Positions 25,674 through 34,483 of a stretch of 64,000 bases of DNA are shown piece after piece. A program made the position numbers and the translations under genes. Origin of the DNA: CAUZIB01 sp963578805. GTDB lineage: Bacteria; Acidobacteriota; Vicinamibacteria; Vicinamibacterales; UBA8438. The stretch is from assembly GCA_963578805.1 (NCBI GenBank), contig CAUZDY010000003.1:1-64000 (forward strand). Direction: 5' to 3'. Numbering within the stretch: position 1 is the stretch's first letter; the number at the start of each line of letters is the position of its first letter. The notes under the pieces were generated by a model. It searched no databases. It saw only the letters and a list, made by a program, of their open reading frames with translations, and was not told the DNA's origin.

Positions 25674-26126
25674 TTATTTGCTCCGACGACGGTATCTACG
25701 GCTGTTGGCCGGCCAATCGAGCTTCAGGAAACCTCTTGACGATCGCACTGCAGTTGAGCGGCACCCGGTCCCAGAAAAAACCTGTCCACGGACCAATGTG
25801 AGCGAACCGGTTCGACGCACAACCTCGCAGACCGACTCGACACGGTCGCCTACTCGGCCCGCCGCCACGAACTCACAGCTGAACGACACCGTCACACATT
25901 TCTCTCCCGGCTGGTCCCAGACCGCTGTGAGACAGACAGTCTAATCAGAAAAAGTTATCAGCATCCCGCCATGCAGGCTGTCGATCGAGTTGCGATGGTG
26001 CGGCTGAGCATCGAAGACAAACGAGACTCGCCTAGCATCCATTCTGTATCCCAACGGACCCACACGATCTTCGAACGGATCTGTGTAGTCGTAGGAACGG
26101 TAGCCAGGCGGCAGCACTGTCGGCAT
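25674..26126 (-). pseudogene. PaaI-type hotdog thioesterase interrupted by an in-frame TAG
   Basis: The frame from ATG 26126 to the stop at 25674 (151 codons) encodes a hotdog-fold acyl-CoA thioesterase: the N-terminal LPPGYRSYDYTDPFEDRVGPLGYR, then the catalytic-helix motif SLHGGMLITFSD, then VTVSFSCEFVAAGRVGDRVESVCEVVRRTGSLTLVRGQVF. A single TAG (25941-25943) sits at codon 62 just after FSD, where relatives often have Tyr, Met or Phe. There is no frameshift. The 5' end lies close behind the HAD gene without a strong ribosome site. Most likely a recent nonsense mutation or a sequencing error; suppression is possible but unsupported. Confidence 0.7.
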
Positions 26127-26143
26127 GAGGCAAGAATTGGCAA

Positions 26144-26803
26144 CTACGGACGAGGCAAGGACCTGATCTCCATCGGGTGGGTCAGCCAATAGTCGGGGAC
26201 CTGCCGTGCCAGCTCAGCCCGAGGAAATGGTCCCCACAACGCCGCCGCCGTCAGCACCTCAGCCGCCCTTCCGGCCGCCATATCGTGCGGCGAATCGCCA
26301 ATGAAGACAGTGTCGCCTGCATTGGCTGACAATTTGGAGAGTGCCTCAACGACAGGCGCAGGGTGCGGCTTATATTGGTCAACGTCGTCGACCGTCACAC
26401 ACGCATCAAAGTAGCCCTCGAGACCGCACAACCGCAGACCGCGTTGCATGGCACGGCGGTTTTTACTCGTGACGATCCCCATCTTGGCATCCGTTCCCCG
26501 CAGGTCTTCGAGCGCATCAGGAATTCCCGGATACGCCTCGACCATGCGGTCGTGATGAATATCGTTGAACTCGACATACGTCGCCCGCATAGCGTCAGCC
26601 TCACGGGCGTCACGGGCAAACCTATCGAGCTGAGTCCGAAGGGGTGTGCCAAACCCTGCCCGCCAGGTATGGTCTGCTGGCACCTCGCCAAGATGTGCCA
26701 CCATGGTGTGACGGAATGACGACATGATCAACTCGATCGAATCGATCAGTGTCCCGTCCAGGTCGAAGAGATAGGTGGAGAAGGCTCGCTGGTTGGCTGC
26801 CAC
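26144..26803 (-). CDS. HAD-family phosphatase, phosphoglycolate-phosphatase-like
   Basis: A 219-residue hydrolase of the haloacid dehalogenase superfamily. Motif I is LFDLDGTLIDS with the nucleophile Asp, motif II is GIVTSKNR, a Lys is in YKPHPAPV and motif IV is VFIGDSPHDMAAGRAA. The helical cap between motifs I and II places it in the PpaX/Gph group, which acts on phosphoglycolate or pyrophosphate. The exact substrate cannot be fixed. It lies directly upstream of the interrupted thioesterase gene on the same strand. Confidence 0.87.
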   Translation of the reverse strand: MAANQRAFSTYLFDLDGTLIDSIELIMSSFRHTMVAHLGEVPADHTWRAGFGTPLRTQLDRFARDAREADAMRATYVEFNDIHHDRMVEAYPGIPDALEDLRGTDAKMGIVTSKNRRAMQRGLRLCGLEGYFDACVTVDDVDQYKPHPAPVVEALSKLSANAGDTVFIGDSPHDMAAGRAAEVLTAAALWGPFPRAELARQVPDYWLTHPMEIRSLPRP

Positions 26804-26931
26804 AGCTCATTATATCCACTCACTCCTCTGTCGGGCGTGTGGCACAACTCGGTCGCTCGTCGGTACGACACGCCGTCGAATACCGACAAGCGCCAGACAC
26901 AGCGGTGAAGGCGACGCCACCGCGCTCGTGC

Positions 26932-27894
26932 TTAACTGGCCAATCCAAGCGTCGGCAACATCCCCAACCCTAAGGAATAGAAGAGGTAAAGAATCAACAG
27001 GCCCACACCCGCGCGCCGTCCAACATGGCCGTTACGCCGAACCAGAAAGATCAGTGTTCCGAAAAAGACTGCCATCCACGGAAAGGCGTACCATTGTGTG
27101 AACCTATCGAGCGCAAGGGGTTGGATGGTGCCGGACACACCAACAATCAGGAACAGGTTGAGCACGTTCGCACCGATGATGTTCCCGAGTGAGAGGTCCG
27201 GGACGCCCTTGCGTGCCGCCGACACACCCGTCACAAGCTCCGGAAGCGAGGTCCCGAGAACAACGACCGAGAAGCCGATGATGGCGGAAGGTACCCCGAG
27301 CACCGCGGCAACGCTCTGACCCGAGGTGACCAATAGCCCAGACCCGACAATGATCAACCCGGCTCCCAATACGAACAGGCCGGCCAACCGGACCAAGGCC
27401 GCACGTTCCTCCGTAGAGGGCGGCGTCCTATCTTGGCCGGCCCGCATCCGCCGGATGGCCAAATAGTCCCAAACCAAGTATGCGACAGCTACCATTAGCA
27501 GCACGGCCCCCAGCGGTCGGCTGAGCGTCCGGTCGAGCGAGAAGATCACAACCAACGCTCCACCCGCCGACATCCATAGCGAACGGTTGGCGAAATCCCG
27601 CGCCCCCGCACTCACCGGCACCATGATCGCCACAGTCCCGACAATCAGACCGATGTTGCAGATGCACGATCCCACGGCATTGCCCAGGGCGATGCCCGAA
27701 TCGCCAATCGTGCTGGCGGTAGCCGAAACGACGAGTTCAGGGGTCGTCGTTGCGAGACTCACCAATGTGCCACCAACGATGAAGCGGGGAACATTGAGTG
27801 CCCGACCGATATGGACACTCGAATCGACAAACATATCGCCACCCTTGGCGATGAGAATGAACCCGGCGATCAGCAGGAAGATGTCAAGGGCCAC
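26932..27894 (-). CDS. Calcium/sodium antiporter (CaCA family, YrbG-like)
   Basis: A 320-residue inner-membrane protein with about ten membrane segments in two inverted halves. The two signature alpha repeats are visible: GGTLVSLATTTPELVVSATAS with GNAVGSCICNIGLIVG near residue 75, and SVVVLGTSLPELVTGVSAA with GNIIGANVLNLFLIVG near residue 235. These hold the acidic residues that bind the cation. It exchanges Na+ or H+ for Ca2+. It lies 18 bases after the NicO-like gene on the same strand. Confidence 0.9.
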   Translation of the reverse strand: MALDIFLLIAGFILIAKGGDMFVDSSVHIGRALNVPRFIVGGTLVSLATTTPELVVSATASTIGDSGIALGNAVGSCICNIGLIVGTVAIMVPVSAGARDFANRSLWMSAGGALVVIFSLDRTLSRPLGAVLLMVAVAYLVWDYLAIRRMRAGQDRTPPSTEERAALVRLAGLFVLGAGLIIVGSGLLVTSGQSVAAVLGVPSAIIGFSVVVLGTSLPELVTGVSAARKGVPDLSLGNIIGANVLNLFLIVGVSGTIQPLALDRFTQWYAFPWMAVFFGTLIFLVRRNGHVGRRAGVGLLILYLFYSLGLGMLPTLGLAS

Positions 27895-27912
27895 GGGAGA
27901 AGTGGTCTCAGG

Positions 27913-28632
27913 TCAGAGTTCAAGAAACAGTACCACTGCGCCACTCGCAGCGACAACAAGACCTGCGACGAGGTCGGCCGCGCGCGTCAAGCCTGGACGG
28001 AGAACAGCGGGACACAATCGGTACCCGATGGTGACGGTGACGCTCATCGTCACCACAGTCAAAATTCCGAATATCGCGACGACGGCCGCCAACACTCCCC
28101 AGGCTCCGCTCATCGCCGGGACGACCATGAGCGGAATTAGTGGTTCACAGGGACCAAACAGGAAGATGATGAATAGCGCCCACGGGGTCAGGTTCGTCGG
28201 CATACCGTGGGGGTGGAGATGCTCTCCCTCATGCGCATGCAGATGGTTGTGCACCGTACCGTCGGCATGAACGTGCGGGTGCGAATGAGTCGCCCCTCGA
28301 AGGAGGTGCCAAACTGCCCACGCCGCATAGGCCAGGCCAAAACCGATTAGCAGGGTTGCCGCCACTTGACCACGGGCCGATTCAACCCACATGAGCGAAT
28401 CAAGCGTCACTCCCGCCGCGGCTCCGAGTCCACCAATGGCGACCGACGACACGACATGTCCAATGCCACACACGATGGTCACCGCGATCGTGCGTGCGAG
28501 CGACCATCGGCGCGAACGGCCCAGCACTATGAACGGCACCGAGTGGTCGATGCCCAGAAGGGCGTGGGCGACCGCCACCGTCGCCGTGGTCCCGAGCAGT
28601 ACCGACGTCGCGTCTTCGAGTAGTTCGAACAT
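27913..28632 (-). CDS. NicO/UreH-like metal permease with His-rich loop
   Basis: A 239-residue membrane protein with about six hydrophobic segments. GTTATVAVAHALLGIDHSVPF near residue 15 contains the HxxxxxDH-type motif of nickel/cobalt (NicO) and UreH/TauE-like transporters. A central loop is very His-rich (HSHPHVHADGTVHNHLHAHE, then HLHPHG), as in nickel-handling proteins. It is divergent from the LarE gene with about 56 bases between, so nickel handling for the Ni-pincer cofactor is a sensible reading, though the direction of transport is unknown. Confidence 0.75.
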   Translation of the reverse strand: MFELLEDATSVLLGTTATVAVAHALLGIDHSVPFIVLGRSRRWSLARTIAVTIVCGIGHVVSSVAIGGLGAAAGVTLDSLMWVESARGQVAATLLIGFGLAYAAWAVWHLLRGATHSHPHVHADGTVHNHLHAHEGEHLHPHGMPTNLTPWALFIIFLFGPCEPLIPLMVVPAMSGAWGVLAAVVAIFGILTVVTMSVTVTIGYRLCPAVLRPGLTRAADLVAGLVVAASGAVVLFLEL

Positions 28633-28688
28633 CTGGGACTGGTTGACGCTGTGACCCGGCTGTGTTGAAGTACGCGGAGGTCCACATT

Positions 28689-29495
28689 ATGGCTGGTTTG
28701 ACGCGCAAGATCACGCGCCTCCGGAAACTTCTCAAGGAACTCGATAGTGTCGTGGTCTGCTTTTCGGGGGGTGTCGACTCGAGTTATCTCCTCGCGGAAT
28801 CAGTTCGGGTCCTCGGGGACCGTGCGGTCGCACTTACCGCGATGTCACCGAGTCTGGCGCCAGAAGAAGGCTTATCCGCCAAGAACCTAGCACGCCAACT
28901 AGGTGCGCGGCACGTCCTCGTCCACACCTTCGAACTCGACGACCCAAGATACGCAGAGAACCCGGTCAACCGATGCTACTTCTGCAAAACTGAGGTCTAC
29001 GGGAGGGCGGTTGAGAGAGCCCGTGGTCTGGGTGCCAGCTACGTCGTGGACGGTTTCAATCTTGACGACCGGAGCGACTATAGACCGGGAAAGCAGGCAG
29101 CGCGCGAACATGGCGTCCGATCTCCACTCGATGAGGTCGGGTTCACAAAGACCGACATCAGGACGGCGGCGCAGCGTTTGGCGCTTCCGGTATGGGACAA
29201 ACCGGCGCTGGCATGCCTCTCCAGTCGCTTTCCATACGGGACATCGATTACACCCGAACGTTTGACACAAGTGGCCGACTGTGAACGTGTGCTCCGAACT
29301 CTCGGATTTCAGGTGTGCCGTGTCCGCCACCACGTTACTATGGCGCGTATAGAAGTTGCTCCAGAGGAGGTTTCGCGACTCCGGCAGCCGGAGATTCTGT
29401 CGGAGATCACCCGGCAGTTTAGAGACGCCGGATTCGAAACTGTAGACGTGGCTCCCCGTGGGTACCGAGCCGGGGGACTCAATTCACCGCTCTAA
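28689..29495 (+). CDS. larE: LarE, sulfur transferase for the nickel-pincer cofactor
   Basis: ATP-dependent sulfur insertase that converts carboxylates to thiocarboxylates in nickel-pincer-nucleotide synthesis (lactate racemase cofactor). The start is ATG 28689 with GGAGGT 8 bases upstream; a GTG 27 bases earlier is in frame. Length is 268 residues. The PP-loop is CFSGGVDSSYL at residue 24. The sacrificial-Cys position of Lactobacillus LarE is Cys176, in ACLSSRFPYG. Two more Cys at 96 and 99 (NRCYFCK) match the three-Cys LarE type that binds a [4Fe-4S] cluster. LarB, LarC and LarA are not in the window. Its end overlaps the M16 gene tail-to-tail by 17 bases. Confidence 0.9.
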   Translation: MAGLTRKITRLRKLLKELDSVVVCFSGGVDSSYLLAESVRVLGDRAVALTAMSPSLAPEEGLSAKNLARQLGARHVLVHTFELDDPRYAENPVNRCYFCKTEVYGRAVERARGLGASYVVDGFNLDDRSDYRPGKQAAREHGVRSPLDEVGFTKTDIRTAAQRLALPVWDKPALACLSSRFPYGTSITPERLTQVADCERVLRTLGFQVCRVRHHVTMARIEVAPEEVSRLRQPEILSEITRQFRDAGFETVDVAPRGYRAGGLNSPL

Positions 29496-31020
29496 ACATC
29501 TCCTCGACCGGAATGACCCGCGTACGGGCCGGGTTGATCGGTAATTCGTAGTTCATGATCATCTCGTCCTCGGCCATGATCTCATCGGTCATCGTCGTGT
29601 TGTAGGTCGGTGGCGACGGACCGTTGGCCAGTAGCGTGTCGCGAAACGCCTCAGCCTCGCTTGTTACGATCGCGATGGCGATGTTGTCAGACCGAAGATG
29701 GCGACGTACAGCGGCGTTAACGTCATCGACCGTCAGCGTCGGCAGTCGCTGCCGGATTTCATCGATGTAGTAGCCGGTGCCGTAAAACATGGAATCCAGC
29801 AGATAGCCAAGCCGCCGACTGGCCGTCTGCACGTACAGATTAGCGTAGTGGAGCAAGAACTCCCGCGTCGCCTCGAAGTCGGCCGGCGACAAACCATCCG
29901 TGACCAGGCGGTCGAGTTCACGGAGCGCCTGGCGAAGAGCGAAGTGAGCGTTGTGATGTGGAACCGGCCTGATCCAGATGCTGAAGAACTGCTGCCGGCG
30001 GGGAATGTTCGGAACGGGGAGACGTGACGACCCGTCCTGGATGAAATTCTCGACATAGGAATAGTCCCCGTAGTTGAGCCCACGGTCGCCGCGCATCTTG
30101 TTCATCAGCAGTCCGTTGAAATTCCGGTGCTCACCGAAATACGAATTAGCGACCAGTAGCGGGTAGAAGTCATCGTCGGCACGCGACACGTCGACCGGAA
30201 ACCCAATGGAAATTGCGGTCGCTATGGCATCCTTGTCGACCAACAGAACCTCCAGTCCGTCAAGGCTCGGCGGTGGCGGCAGCGCGAGGGGCTCGGCGAC
30301 GCCGGCCTCCAGCCCCTCCGCGAGGTCGCGCTCCAGCTGACTCAAGAACCCGATCGGATACCCGCCGGCGACCCCAACGGACAAGGTGTCCCGCGTATAG
30401 TGCTGAGCGTGAAAGCTCCGCACATCATCGAGAGTAATAGCCTGGAGACCACACTCGGTACCGATCGTCGGAGCGCCATACGGGTGACCGACGTACAACA
30501 TCGCGTTCAGGGCTTCTTTCCCGAGCTCCTCATCATCGTTACCCCGCAGGCCAGAGACAAGCGAATTGGTGAGGAACTCTCTGTTTCGCTCGAAGTCCGA
30601 CGAGTCGAACCGGGGCGAGAGCACCAGATCTCTTAGGATCGCCGAAAACGGCTCCAGATGATCCCTGTGCACATGACCGACCAACGTGGTGACCTCCTTG
30701 TCGGCCTGGGCATCAATTGACGCCGCCCACGGATAGAGCGCCGCGGTCAGCTCCTCATAGCTCAACCTCTGGGTCCCACCCCGACCGAGCATCAGCGCCG
30801 TGAGAGCATTGAGGCCGTTTTTTCCCTCAGGATCGTTGATCGACCCGGTCCTGAACACGACACGAATCGTTACCAGTGGGGAGCCAGGTATCGGCAAACC
30901 GATCCGAGTCTCCGTATTGGGTTCTATCGGGTCGGGTCCGGCACAACCGAAGGCCAGGGCGCTCACTGCCGCGACGGTCATCGCTGTTCGGCTCCAGCTG
31001 GTGACCCTCGACATCATCAC
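29479..31020 (-). CDS. M16 peptidase-like lipoprotein subunit, catalytically inactive
   Basis: A 513-residue M16-family protein without the HxxEH zinc motif: the corresponding place reads GLNALTALMLGRGGTQ. In two-subunit M16 peptidases one subunit is of this non-catalytic type. The N-terminus has a lipobox-like ending (SALAFGCAG), suggesting a lipid-anchored protein. M16 blocks RTGSINDPEGKNGLNALT, RREFLTNSL-type helices and LYVGHPYG are seen. The start is GTG 31020 or ATG 31017; the GTG overlaps the stop of the upstream active subunit (GTGA), so the two are translationally coupled and probably act as a pair. Confidence 0.87.
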   Translation of the reverse strand: MMMSRVTSWSRTAMTVAAVSALAFGCAGPDPIEPNTETRIGLPIPGSPLVTIRVVFRTGSINDPEGKNGLNALTALMLGRGGTQRLSYEELTAALYPWAASIDAQADKEVTTLVGHVHRDHLEPFSAILRDLVLSPRFDSSDFERNREFLTNSLVSGLRGNDDEELGKEALNAMLYVGHPYGAPTIGTECGLQAITLDDVRSFHAQHYTRDTLSVGVAGGYPIGFLSQLERDLAEGLEAGVAEPLALPPPPSLDGLEVLLVDKDAIATAISIGFPVDVSRADDDFYPLLVANSYFGEHRNFNGLLMNKMRGDRGLNYGDYSYVENFIQDGSSRLPVPNIPRRQQFFSIWIRPVPHHNAHFALRQALRELDRLVTDGLSPADFEATREFLLHYANLYVQTASRRLGYLLDSMFYGTGYYIDEIRQRLPTLTVDDVNAAVRRHLRSDNIAIAIVTSEAEAFRDTLLANGPSPPTYNTTMTDEIMAEDEMIMNYELPINPARTRVIPVEEMFRAVN

Positions 31021-32375
31021 GTTCCCTCCGATGTCAGGGTCACGACGGTCCGATTCGACTCCGGAAAATAGGTCGTCGCGAGTCGCCTGATGTCGTCGGC
31101 GGTGACAGCGTCATATAACCGGTACACCCGGTTTACCGTCTCGGGATCCTCGGTCAGCTGCAAATAGTGCCCCATGGTCTCCGCCACGCTCGCTGGATTG
31201 TCCAGTCGCCGTACGAACGCGTATCGCATGTGGGATTTCGTCGCTGCAAGGACTGCATCCTCGACCGACTCGACCTTCAACCGGTCGATTTCGGCGAGGA
31301 TGGTGTCGCGCACATAGTCGACCTTGGTGGAATCAGTGACACGGGCCAGGATCGTAAAGAGTGGGGCATCGCGATGGTCAACGGCACCACCGGTGAGCAG
31401 ATCAACGACCTGCTCCTCAAGGTAAAGCTTCCGAAACAAGGGAGATGCCTGAGAGAAAAGTAGCTCTGACAAAACATCGAGCGCCGGCATGTCTACCGCC
31501 TGATCGGAGAAGGGCGGGACGTGATAACCCAGCATCAGAAAGGGCAGCGTCGGGTTCGTCCAAGTCACCGCATCGGATCGTTCGCGGGTCTGAGGTGGCT
31601 CGACTGGAATACTCGGTTCGAAGTCGCCACGCTCCCACTCACCATAGTACTGCTCGACAAGTGCCTCCAGCTGATCTGGATCGACGTCCCCAACTGCCAC
31701 CACTATCGAATTGTTCGGGCGGTAGTAGCGGTCGTAGAACTCGAGACTATAGTCGTAGTGATTGGGCATTTCCTGGATGTCAGTGAGCCGACCCATGGTG
31801 GTGTGCTCGTAGGGGTGGATCAGAAACGCGCGGTCATGCAGCCGCTCGCGCAGTAGGGATAACGGATTCGAAAAATTCAGGTTGTACTCGCCGAGGATCG
31901 CGCCTGCCTCCGTTCGAAAGTCATTCTCAGAGTACTGAAGATTGAGAAAGCGATCTGATTCGAGATCGATGATCGTCTCGAGTGACTCGGAGCTCGCCAC
32001 AATGTGATACGCCGTCCAGTCGTCGGTGGTAAAAGCGTTGGCGTCGGCCCCTAGCCGCTTGATAACGGCATTGTAGACATCAGTTGGATACTTCTCGGTT
32101 CCCCGAAACATCATGTGCTCAAAGAAATGTGCGTAGCCTGAGAAACCGTCCTCAACTTCGTTCCGCGAGCCCGTCCTAACGATGGTATAGAAGGCCATGA
32201 TCCCGGGGCTGTCGTACTCGACACTGACGACTTTTAACCCGTTGTCAAGCTCTGTCATCCTCACAGGAAACGGAAAAACGTCGCCGGCGTCTTGGGCCAC
32301 CGGGCGTCGGGCCGGTAATGCCAAAGTAATCGTCACCGCGGCGATCATGACTACCCATCCACGCCGTGCTGTCAT
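31017..32375 (-). CDS. M16 family zinc peptidase, active subunit
   Basis: Exported metallopeptidase of the pitrilysin/MPP family. The zinc motif is HFFEH (His83, Glu86, His87) within YAHFFEHMMFRGTEKYPTDVY, with the third ligand Glu in FRTEAGAILGEYN. I start at ATG 32375 with GGAG 8 bases upstream; a signal peptide follows (WVVMIAAVTITLALPA then RRPVAQDA). At 452 residues it covers the two-domain M16 half. The partner non-catalytic subunit overlaps its stop. Confidence 0.9.
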   Translation of the reverse strand: MTARRGWVVMIAAVTITLALPARRPVAQDAGDVFPFPVRMTELDNGLKVVSVEYDSPGIMAFYTIVRTGSRNEVEDGFSGYAHFFEHMMFRGTEKYPTDVYNAVIKRLGADANAFTTDDWTAYHIVASSESLETIIDLESDRFLNLQYSENDFRTEAGAILGEYNLNFSNPLSLLRERLHDRAFLIHPYEHTTMGRLTDIQEMPNHYDYSLEFYDRYYRPNNSIVVAVGDVDPDQLEALVEQYYGEWERGDFEPSIPVEPPQTRERSDAVTWTNPTLPFLMLGYHVPPFSDQAVDMPALDVLSELLFSQASPLFRKLYLEEQVVDLLTGGAVDHRDAPLFTILARVTDSTKVDYVRDTILAEIDRLKVESVEDAVLAATKSHMRYAFVRRLDNPASVAETMGHYLQLTEDPETVNRVYRLYDAVTADDIRRLATTYFPESNRTVVTLTSEGT

Positions 32376-32761
32376 TGGTTTCGCTCCACGCCCGCCGTCA
32401 TCCAATCGAAGCCCTGCACTCCGGGTCGAAGTTAGGGCTGGCGCCCGCCCCAGCGTCAGTGTATTTCCAGAGCGCAGTACGCGCCAATTGTACCGGACTC
32501 ATCCACACACCGGCCGAACTCTTCCGTCGATTGGTATCTGACCCGAGCAGGACGTGCCCCTGACCGTGGCGCCCAACGCGTGAAATGACGCGGCGCTGAC
32601 CCACTGTAGGCATACGTGTCCTCACCGGGACACATTGACCACAAAACACGACAGGACTATTCATGTTTTGCAGGTTTTTTTGTAACTAGTTACAAGTCTT
32701 TAATCCTGGCACGATGTCTGCATTTCTCGTGAGGTGCCAGCCTATGGCGAAAGGGGAGGTC
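32376..32761. other. Divergent intergenic region with a T-run and palindrome
   Basis: About 390 bases between the leftward M16 pair and the rightward PEGA gene. The left two-thirds shows nothing recognisable. The right third is AT-rich, with a seven-T run directly followed by the 16-base palindrome at 32680-32695, then the start region of the PEGA gene. Confidence 0.5.
32680..32695. promoter_or_regulatory. Perfect 16-base palindrome, candidate operator
   Basis: TTGTAACTAGTTACAA is its own reverse complement and stands 66 bases before the start of the PEGA gene, just after a run of seven T. Its length and AT-rich symmetry suit a dimeric repressor site. The cognate regulator is not evident in the window. 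Confidence 0.45.
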
Positions 32762-33970
32762 ATGTCACGTTTGACATCATCGACGATTACATTTGCAGTA
32801 GTAGTCTTCCTGAGTGTCCCGTACCTTTCGACGGCCAGTGAAGACGAACAACGGGTCCGTGCGCGTACCCGGGATTTGGATCGTGCCACGTCGGCGCCGG
32901 CACGGAGCGAACCGACCACGCGAAGCGCTCCGACACCATCACTGGGTGCTCACTCGGGAGGGAAGAGATCCCCCGTAACACGCAGCGTTAACCGCGTCAC
33001 CAGAAGAGCCCGTGTCGCGCAGCTAAAAGCTGGGGCACCGAGACAAATCTCGCGAAAGCTGTCACGTCGCGCCCCCATCGTCCGTAACGCCGAGCGGAGC
33101 GCCACGGTCAACACCGGTCAACAATCCGAGACGAAAAGCCCGACCCGCACCGTGAAGCGAGCAACGCCTCTCGCGTCCGGAGCCACATCGATTGATTCAA
33201 CCCGGACACGCAATCTGGCGCCAGCCTCAAGCCGTGTAAGGCGCCACACGCGAGCTAGCGGAGAAAGCTCCTCTCGGGTGGTGCTTCGGCAACGCGTTGT
33301 GGGTGCGGCCAGGGCTTCAGCGGCTCACCCCAGTCGACGGCGCGCCGGGCCGGGTAACGTTTTTGGCGCGGCGGTCCCTCGAGCAACACTTGATGGAACA
33401 TTCAACCCCAACGTCGGATCCCGCGGCCGAGGCTATGTCCTCTGGCGTGGAAGGACCTCGTCCTATGGGCACCGGTACCCGCACAGCCGCGGCCGTTTAC
33501 GCTTTGGCCGATCGACTAGGCATAACGGACGTGGCCACTTCCCAAATTACTCGTACGGATCAAGATTGTACGGAGCATCGTACTATCCGCGTTACGGTTT
33601 CAACATCGGCTTTAGCTTCGAATCTGGATCCGCGTTCGGACACTACGGGTACAGAAGATATCGGTACCCTCGATACAAGTATTTCTCTTACGGTCACCCA
33701 TACTACCCATACGGCTATAGGCAGAGGGTCGCGAACCCATACATGGGTTCACTCCGTCTCCAGGTGAAACCACGTGACGCAAAAGTGTTTCTGGATGGCT
33801 ACTATGTCGGTCTAGTTGACTCCTTCGATGGGTTCACTCAGCGCCTGCGTCTCAAGGAAGGCACGCACCAGATCGAGATTAGTCACCCTGATTATCTGCC
33901 GATCGACCTCGATGTACTGATTGTCACTGGCGAGACGGTCACGTTCAAAGAGCGGATGGTCCGGCCTTAG
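32762..33970 (+). CDS. Exported Arg/Ser/Thr-rich protein with a C-terminal PEGA domain
   Basis: A 402-residue exported protein. I start at ATG 32762 (AAAGGGG 5 bases upstream), followed by a signal peptide (FAVVVFLSVPYLSTAS). Residues about 30-200 are extremely rich in Arg, Ser, Thr and Ala with no Cys, likely unstructured and strongly basic. About 200-310 is Gly/Tyr/Arg-rich (YPHSRGRLRFGRS, HYGYRRYRYPRYKYFSYG). The last 75 residues form a PEGA domain (GSLRLQVKPRDAKVFLDGYYVG, then KEGTHQIEISHPDYLPIDLDV), a surface beta domain. The basic stretch might bind acidic polymer or the envelope; that is inference. Confidence 0.8.
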   Translation: MSRLTSSTITFAVVVFLSVPYLSTASEDEQRVRARTRDLDRATSAPARSEPTTRSAPTPSLGAHSGGKRSPVTRSVNRVTRRARVAQLKAGAPRQISRKLSRRAPIVRNAERSATVNTGQQSETKSPTRTVKRATPLASGATSIDSTRTRNLAPASSRVRRHTRASGESSSRVVLRQRVVGAARASAAHPSRRRAGPGNVFGAAVPRATLDGTFNPNVGSRGRGYVLWRGRTSSYGHRYPHSRGRLRFGRSTRHNGRGHFPNYSYGSRLYGASYYPRYGFNIGFSFESGSAFGHYGYRRYRYPRYKYFSYGHPYYPYGYRQRVANPYMGSLRLQVKPRDAKVFLDGYYVGLVDSFDGFTQRLRLKEGTHQIEISHPDYLPIDLDVLIVTGETVTFKERMVRP

Positions 33971-34028
33971 CTTAGGTACTCGTCGCCTCACGCTGCGGTG
34001 CAGGGGTGGCAGCGCCGATGCCGTATCG

Positions 34029-34367
34029 TCATGATGGGCACTGCGTCCCGCAGTGCCAACATTCGGTGAACTGCCGCTCCACCTCCTCGTGACACTGTGG
34101 ACAGTGCCACGTGTCTACGAGCCGCCTCGGCTCCTCCCCGGCGCGCCGTACGTAATCCTGAACGACATCGAGCGCCAGCGGATACGTGTCATCCTCCAAG
34201 ACCCACAACGACGATCGAGTCTCCAAATGCATCAGGGTGCCACCTTGGAACGGCATGAAGTCGTCTCCGCGGATCACACACCGAACGCCCACTGATTCCA
34301 GTAAGCCGCGCACGACGTGAGCATCACCTGGCCCCCGGGTGACATATATTTTCTTAAGGTCAGACAT
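34029..34367 (-). CDS. DUF2007-type signal-transducing protein with zinc ribbon
   Basis: A 112-residue protein. The N-terminal part (LKKIYVTRGPGDAHVVRGLLES then CVIRGDDF) matches the DUF2007 domain of small ferredoxin-like-fold proteins. The C-terminal DTWHCPQCHEEVERQFTECWHCG is a zinc ribbon. I start at ATG 34367; the frame is open 11 codons further. The cellular role is not known. It converges with the PEGA gene 58 bases away. Confidence 0.78.
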   Translation of the reverse strand: MSDLKKIYVTRGPGDAHVVRGLLESVGVRCVIRGDDFMPFQGGTLMHLETRSSLWVLEDDTYPLALDVVQDYVRRAGEEPRRLVDTWHCPQCHEEVERQFTECWHCGTQCPS

Positions 34368-34483
34368 GTAACTCAACGTCGGGCATCGACCGTGTGTCAC
34401 GATCGAGTAATTCTCCCCGCCATCGAGGGGTGAATAGCACGAAAGCCTGACCTCGGAACATCATCGAGGGTTCTCCTTCCCCA

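Noticed and set aside
25941..25943. Pyrrolysine at the amber codon of the thioesterase.
   Set aside because: No Pyl-type gene or tRNA in the window, thioesterases are not known Pyl proteins, and ordinary genes here end in TAG.
28662..28688. Upstream GTG start for LarE adding nine residues.
   Set aside because: The ATG at 28689 has GGAGGT at the right spacing and fits the family N-terminus.
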